Below, in pieces: positions 59,751-64,000 of a DNA stretch of 64,000 bases. The notes below the pieces were generated by a model that was not told the DNA's origin, searched no databases, and saw only the letters and a program-made list of their open reading frames with translations. Each line of letters starts with the position of its first letter. Within the stretch, counting starts at the first letter, position 1. A program made the translations under genes and the position numbers. Origin of the DNA: Neomoorella sulfitireducens (GTDB lineage Bacteria; Bacillota; DSM-521; Neomoorellales; Neomoorellaceae); the NCBI RefSeq assembly GCF_024733845.1, contig NZ_JANRHG010000002.1, positions 124,001 to 188,000 on the forward strand. Reading direction: 5' to 3'.

Positions 59751-62700
59751 TTAAAGATCTATCCCTTTTTCCTTTAACGCCAGCAGTTCCCGCAACTCTC
59801 CTATTGACAATTCCGTAAGCCAGCCTTCGCCGGTACCAATAATTTGCTGTGCCAGGGCGCGTTTTTCCTCGATCAGGGCATCAATTCTTTCTTCCAGGGT
59901 CCCGGCACAGATAAATTTATAAACCTGGACATTTTTCTTCTGGCCAATGCGGAAGGCGCGATCGGTGGCCTGGTCTTCTACAGCCGGGTTCCACCAGCGG
60001 TCAAAGTGAAACACATGGTTGGCACGGGTGAGGTTCAGTCCCACCCCGCCGGCCTTGAGGGAAAGGATGAAGAGGGGCGGTCCATTGTTTTCTTCCTCCT
60101 GGAAACGCCGGATTAGCTCCTCCCGCCTGGCCCTGGCCAGGCCCCCGTGCAGGAAAAGGACTTCCCAGCCAAAGGTGGCCGCTAAATATTCCTGGAGCAT
60201 TTGACCCATGACGGCAAACTGGGTAAAGATGAGGGCCCGTTCCCCTGCAGCCAGGACCTCTTCCAGCATCTCCTGGAGCCGGGTCAGTTTCCCAGACCGG
60301 CCGTCCAGGAGGCTGCCGTCACCCAGGAACTGGGCCGGGTGGTTGCAGATTTGTTTTAGTTTTGCCAGGGTAGCCAGGACCAGGCCTTTGCGTTCGATGC
60401 CGGTGGCGGCTTCTATCTTTTGCAGCATGTCCTGGACCACAGCTTCGTAGAGAGTAGCCTGCTCCCGGGTCAAGTGGCAAAAGACCTTGATCTCCTGCTT
60501 TTCCGGCAGGTCCTGGATGATCGACGGGTCAGTCTTGACCCGGCGCAGGATAAAAGGTTGGACCAGGCGCTGCAACCTGCCCGCCCGTTCCCGGTCCCGG
60601 TAACGTTCGATGGGGATTATAAAACGGCTGCGAAAATCGGCCTGGCTGCCCAGGTAACCTGGGTTTAAAAATTCCATGATGGACCAGAGTTCTCCCAGGT
60701 GGTTTTCCACCGGTGTACCGGTAAGGGCGATCCTGAAGCCGGCCCTTAAGCGGCGTATGCTCCGGGTTTGCTTAGCTTCTGCATTTTTAATATTCTGGGC
60801 CTCGTCCAGCACCACCCCATCCCAGTCCACGGCCACCAGGTCCCTTTCATCCCGGTGAACCAGGGTATAGGTGCTGATTACCAGGTCCTGCCAGGCCACT
60901 TCCCGGGTAAAAGCGTCACCGGCGAGGCGTTCACTGCCGTGGTGGAGGAGGACCCGCAAGGAGGGGGCAAAACGTGCTACTTCCCGCTGCCAGTTACCGG
61001 CCACTGAGGTGGGACAGATAAGGAGAACCGGGCCGGTTGCCATTCCCTGTTCCTTGCGGTGGAGCAGTAAAGCCAGGAGCTGGATAGTCTTGCCCAGGCC
61101 CATATCGTCGGCCAGGCAGGCCCCCAGGCCCAGTTCCGTAATAAACTTAAGCCAGGAAAAACCCCGCACCTGGTAAGGGCGGAGGCTACCGCGGAACCCG
61201 GATGGCTGGGGCAGGAGGGCAATTTTCAGGTTGTCGTGTACCTTTTCTAGAAGGGAAGCAAGGTAACCCTCGGCTTCAATACCCAGTAGCGGGAGACTGG
61301 CTGGGGCTATTTCGCCATCAGGTATCCCCTCACCTTGCTCTAGAGTTACCCCGCCCAGCAGGCTAACACGTAAAGCCTCGCCCAGGCTCATGGTCCCCGG
61401 GCCCGGTTGCTTTTTCCAGAACCTGTCCAGGGCCGCCAGTTCCTCTGGCCGGAGCTCCACCCACTGGCCCCGCACCTGGACCAGGGGGACCTTTAAAGCA
61501 GCCAGCCTGGCAAATTCCTTCCTGTCGATCACGGTATCCCCCAGGGCCACTTCCCAGTCATAATCAACCAGGGCTGCAGAGCCCAGCCTCCCGGGTGCAG
61601 CCGGCCTGGTCGTCCGGGAAGCGTTTTTGCCCCGCTCGCTGGCCTTCAGCTTTAAGCGCAGCCCCAGGCGGGATTTATGCTGCCCCCACCAGGAAGGTAC
61701 CAGTACGCCAAAGCCGCTTTCGGCCAGGAGGCCAGCCGCTTCCCGCAAGAAAGTATAAGCTTCTGCCACAGTCAAGAGACAGCTTTCCGGGGATGGGTCT
61801 TTCAGGCTTCTTTCCAGGGGCGGGAATAACCGTGCCGCCCGGCCCAGGTCGGCCAGGAGCCTTTCCTGGGGATTGGCGAAGCGCCGGTTCAGGAACTCCA
61901 GCACGCTGCCCCTTTCGCGCCAGACCTCCCCGGCGGGCACCAGGAGGCTGGGATCATCGCTGGCCTGGAGTAAAAATTGCAGCTGCCAGGAAGGCGGGCC
62001 TTCTTCTCCCATCCTTTCCGGGGGTTCCAGGCGGAAGCAGGTGCGAAAGGCTACGGTCCCCGGCTGGCTGAACAGGGTCTTCGTCCAGCTATGGATTTGC
62101 TCTTTCAGGTCTTTCATTTCCAGCAACGGCCCGCTAAAGGTGGCTTTTTCTGCCGCCAGGGCCGCAGCCCACCTGACCGGGGTATTATCGTCGCCGAGCC
62201 CCTTGGTCCTCCCCTCCAGGGGCGAAGTCATTAACCAGTACCGGGCCATGGCATCGACGGCGCGGTGCAGGAAATCTTCCACCAGGAGGCGAGGATGCGG
62301 GAGCGGGGTACTCGCCTGGGCCCGGCAGGCGGGCGGCATGCCGGCCGCCAGCAAGTCTACCCGGCGGGCATCTTCTGGCTGGTCTAACAGGGCCCGCCAG
62401 GCTGCCCTTAATTCCTGCCTCAGCGGAGTTTTAGCCCCGGCCCTCTTCCCCGCCGGCGCTTTTACCTCCTCCAGCACCGCCGGGACGATGCGTTCCCGGA
62501 CCAGGAGTTCCAGGGCCAGCTTGGCTGCCAGGCTCCAGAACAGGAAATCGGGGGCTAAAATATTACCTTTAATTTGCCCGGGACTTCCTTCCCCCAGCCG
62601 GGTCAGGACATTGATAACCCATACCGGTGATACTGCCAGGCCTTTGACCTCCCAGGGGGTTAAGGCCGGGGAGCTTTCCCGTAAAGATTGACCCCTCCGG

Positions 62701-63029
62701 GCAATCTCGCCGCTACCGGGCAGGTACCTTAGTTGCGGCGAAGGCAGGGGTCCAAGATTGGTTGAGGGGAGTAACAACTGGATTTTATCCAGGCCCGGCG
62801 GAATAAGGGGTATGCTTTTATAAAGGCCCGCGCTTAAATTTAGCAGGACGGTGATAAGTTCCTGGTCGGAAGCCTGAAAAGGATGAAGGGGCACTTTATT
62901 CTTAGCCGGCCTGGGCAGGTAGAGTTCCTTCTGCTGCCGGGCGGCGGCCAGGGATTCCCCCCAGACAAAAAAGCGGCCATTTACTTCTTTAATGCTATCT
63001 TTAACCCAGGTCCCATGGACGACAATCAT
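59751..63029 (-). CDS. SNF2-family DEAD/DEAH-box helicase
   Basis: 1092 residues. The first 590 or so are the bacterial SNF2 N-terminal region. Then comes the motor: Walker A DDMGLGKTIQ, VLDEAQNIKN (DEAQ), LTGTPVENHLGELWSIMEFLNPGYLG, and the C-terminal helicase part with GVGLNLTRANHVFHFDRWWNPAVEDQATDRAFRIGQ. It translocates on double-stranded DNA. It forms a pair with the SWIM gene, as in many Firmicutes; the cellular role (repair or phage defence) is not established. Confidence 0.95.
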   Translation of the reverse strand: MIVVHGTWVKDSIKEVNGRFFVWGESLAAARQQKELYLPRPAKNKVPLHPFQASDQELITVLLNLSAGLYKSIPLIPPGLDKIQLLLPSTNLGPLPSPQLRYLPGSGEIARRGQSLRESSPALTPWEVKGLAVSPVWVINVLTRLGEGSPGQIKGNILAPDFLFWSLAAKLALELLVRERIVPAVLEEVKAPAGKRAGAKTPLRQELRAAWRALLDQPEDARRVDLLAAGMPPACRAQASTPLPHPRLLVEDFLHRAVDAMARYWLMTSPLEGRTKGLGDDNTPVRWAAALAAEKATFSGPLLEMKDLKEQIHSWTKTLFSQPGTVAFRTCFRLEPPERMGEEGPPSWQLQFLLQASDDPSLLVPAGEVWRERGSVLEFLNRRFANPQERLLADLGRAARLFPPLERSLKDPSPESCLLTVAEAYTFLREAAGLLAESGFGVLVPSWWGQHKSRLGLRLKLKASERGKNASRTTRPAAPGRLGSAALVDYDWEVALGDTVIDRKEFARLAALKVPLVQVRGQWVELRPEELAALDRFWKKQPGPGTMSLGEALRVSLLGGVTLEQGEGIPDGEIAPASLPLLGIEAEGYLASLLEKVHDNLKIALLPQPSGFRGSLRPYQVRGFSWLKFITELGLGACLADDMGLGKTIQLLALLLHRKEQGMATGPVLLICPTSVAGNWQREVARFAPSLRVLLHHGSERLAGDAFTREVAWQDLVISTYTLVHRDERDLVAVDWDGVVLDEAQNIKNAEAKQTRSIRRLRAGFRIALTGTPVENHLGELWSIMEFLNPGYLGSQADFRSRFIIPIERYRDRERAGRLQRLVQPFILRRVKTDPSIIQDLPEKQEIKVFCHLTREQATLYEAVVQDMLQKIEAATGIERKGLVLATLAKLKQICNHPAQFLGDGSLLDGRSGKLTRLQEMLEEVLAAGERALIFTQFAVMGQMLQEYLAATFGWEVLFLHGGLARARREELIRRFQEEENNGPPLFILSLKAGGVGLNLTRANHVFHFDRWWNPAVEDQATDRAFRIGQKKNVQVYKFICAGTLEERIDALIEEKRALAQQIIGTGEGWLTELSIGELRELLALKEKGIDL

Positions 63030-63110
63030 TGCCAGTATGCTCCTGCTGAAATATATCCTGCAATTATTCGCTGCGAGGATTAATTTTTCCTGCCGTTCCC
63101 CCCTTTAACC

Positions 63111-63154
63111 TTGACTTTCAATGCAACATCTGTTACATTGTAACCAATGTTACA
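63111..63154 (+). promoter_or_regulatory. Promoter with operator-like inverted repeats for the ChrB-N/P-ATPase operon
   Basis: TTGACT (63111-63116), 17 bp, TACATT (63134-63139). Over the -10 lie overlapping inverted repeats GTTACA, T, TGTAAC, CAAT, GTTACA (63132-63154), so a repressor site is likely. Confidence 0.7.
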
Positions 63155-63169
63155 TCATGGGTGAGAATA

Positions 63170-63733
63170 ATGAACCAGGACATTACCAGCCCCGGCAACA
63201 AATGGCACCTGTTCATCTATAAAGTACCCGGCGAACCCTCGAGCAAGCGCATTTACCTCTGGCGGGAACTCAACAGGCTGGGAGCCCTCTACCTGCAGCA
63301 AGCCGCCTGCCTGCTCCCGGCACGCCCCGGACTGCTGGAAAAACTGGAACAACTAAAGACACGGGTAGAAGAATTCGCAGGCACTGCCTATCTCTTCCGC
63401 AATATCAACCTTGATCCCGGGCAAGAAGCACAGGTAATAGAGCAGTTCAGGGAAATGCGCAATAAAGAATACCAGGAAATAATTAAAGAGATTAACAAAT
63501 ACCTGGCGGAACTGGAAAAGGAAGTGCGTATCCAGAACTTTTCTCCAGCGGAAATAGAAGAGGAGGAAGCCGAACTGGAAAAAATCGAACGCTGGTACCA
63601 GCGGGCCCGGGAGCGCGACTGGTATAATGCCCCCCTGGCTGAACAGGTCGCCTCCCTTATAGACGAAGCCCGGGTAGCCCTGACGAGGTTTACCACTCTT
63701 ACCTATGGAGCCTTAAAAGAAAGGGAGGGTTAA
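63170..63733 (+). CDS. ChrB N-terminal-domain-like protein
   Basis: 187 residues from the ATG at 63170; GTG 63161 is the longer choice. WHLFIYKVPGEPSSKRIYLWRELNRLGALYLQQAACLLPARP matches the ChrB N-terminal domain of chromate-resistance regulators. The rest is a charged helical region (EEEEAELEKIERWYQRARERDWYN). The C-terminal ChrB domain is absent. It is 3 bp from a P-type ATPase gene, so a role in metal or ion homeostasis is likely. Confidence 0.75.
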   Translation: MNQDITSPGNKWHLFIYKVPGEPSSKRIYLWRELNRLGALYLQQAACLLPARPGLLEKLEQLKTRVEEFAGTAYLFRNINLDPGQEAQVIEQFREMRNKEYQEIIKEINKYLAELEKEVRIQNFSPAEIEEEEAELEKIERWYQRARERDWYNAPLAEQVASLIDEARVALTRFTTLTYGALKEREG

Positions 63734-63736
63734 TTG

Positions 63737-64000
63737 ATGCCGGCCCCTTGCCCCTGGAGCCAGGCGCCGGAAGATGTTCTGGCCTGGCAGCAGGTAGACC
63801 CGGAGCAGGGTCTAAGTACCGCTGAAGCCCAGAGGCGCCTGAAAATTTACGGTCCCAACCGCACGCTGGTCCGTCCCGTCCTATCCTTCTGGAATATCTT
63901 TGCCGAAGAAATCCGCGAGCCCATGATCCTTTTACTCCTGGCGGTGGCTGCCGCCTATTTCCTCCTGGGCGAACTGGGGGAAGCCCTGGCCGTAACGGCC
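63737..64000 (+). CDS. Cation-transporting P-type ATPase, N-terminal part
   Basis: The first 88 residues before the window ends. DVLAWQQVDPEQGLSTAEAQRRLKIYGPNRT is the cation-ATPase N-terminal domain, followed by FWNIFAEEIREPMILLLLAVAAAYFLLGELGEALAV, the first membrane hairpin of P2-type (Ca2+-ATPase-like) pumps. It is co-transcribed with the ChrB-N-like gene. The transported ion cannot be read from this part. Confidence 0.88.
   Translation, partial: MPAPCPWSQAPEDVLAWQQVDPEQGLSTAEAQRRLKIYGPNRTLVRPVLSFWNIFAEEIREPMILLLLAVAAAYFLLGELGEALAVTA

Noticed and set aside
58446-62691. Long plus-strand open frames opposite the OsmC, SWIM and SNF2 genes
   Set aside because: Low-complexity Ser/Arg/Pro-rich translations without motifs or ribosome binding sites, antisense to genes with clear domains.

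Overview
The window looks like a chromosomal segment of a thermophilic, spore-forming, strictly anaerobic Firmicute close to Moorella. The signs are strong purine-rich ribosome binding sites, germinant-receptor genes with sigma-G-like promoters, a spore DNA-binding protein, a trimeric [FeFe] hydrogenase and a monoderm-type Tad pilus locus without a secretin. Assignment to a genus is inference. I saw no rRNA, tRNA, CRISPR array or insertion sequence.

Region A (1-26.7 kb) is a catabolic island. I read it as anaerobic degradation of trihydroxybenzenes (pyrogallol or hydroxyhydroquinone, via phloroglucinol). A molybdopterin enzyme (18959-21925) with its iron-sulfur partner (18090-18962) has the hallmarks of pyrogallol-phloroglucinol transhydroxylase. 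A colinear set follows in the other operon: an SDR (candidate phloroglucinol reductase), an M24-family hydrolase (candidate ring-opening enzyme), a lambda-crystallin/carnitine-type dehydrogenase, a beta-keto acid cleavage enzyme and a thiolase. Two 3-hydroxyacyl-CoA dehydrogenases, a crotonase, two old-yellow-enzyme/Fe-S flavoproteins, a 4-hydroxybutyryl-CoA-dehydratase-like protein and a phosphate acyltransferase could carry acetoacetyl-CoA to acetyl- and butyryl-phosphate for ATP. An MFS transporter and a LysR regulator close the island. Three leftward promoters (upstream of 12793, 17935 and 23934) share an identical layout: a 19-bp TTAT-N11-ATAA operator, 19 bp, a -35 box, 18 bp, a -10 box. 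This defines a local LysR regulon. The island also holds a glycyl radical enzyme whose radical-bearing glycine is replaced by threonine although its activase gene is adjacent.

Region B (26.6-37.4 kb) is a leftward Tad/Flp pilus operon. It includes a CpaE with a fused receiver domain and ends with a membrane sensor and a DegS-like histidine kinase. Region C (37.5-42.4 kb) holds germinant receptor genes, with gerAB divergent from gerAA/gerAC, and a spore protein. Region D (42.4-47.1 kb) has a DtxR/MntR regulator, a split FeoB with FeoA, and a cysteine-desulfurase-like/DUF3343 pair. Region E (47.3-51.4 kb) is the hydCBA electron-bifurcating hydrogenase operon. Region F (51.5-53.5 kb) pairs a secreted protein behind a cyclic-di-GMP-I riboswitch with a divergent GGDEF gene. 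Region G (53.7-58.7 kb) is an ECF sigma/anti-sigma/NEW3/ABC exporter operon with an OsmC gene upstream. Region H (58.7-64 kb) holds a SWIM/SNF2 pair, a ChrB-N-like protein and the start of a P-type ATPase.

Starts were often moved from the longest ORF to the codon with a convincing ribosome binding site, as explained for each gene.
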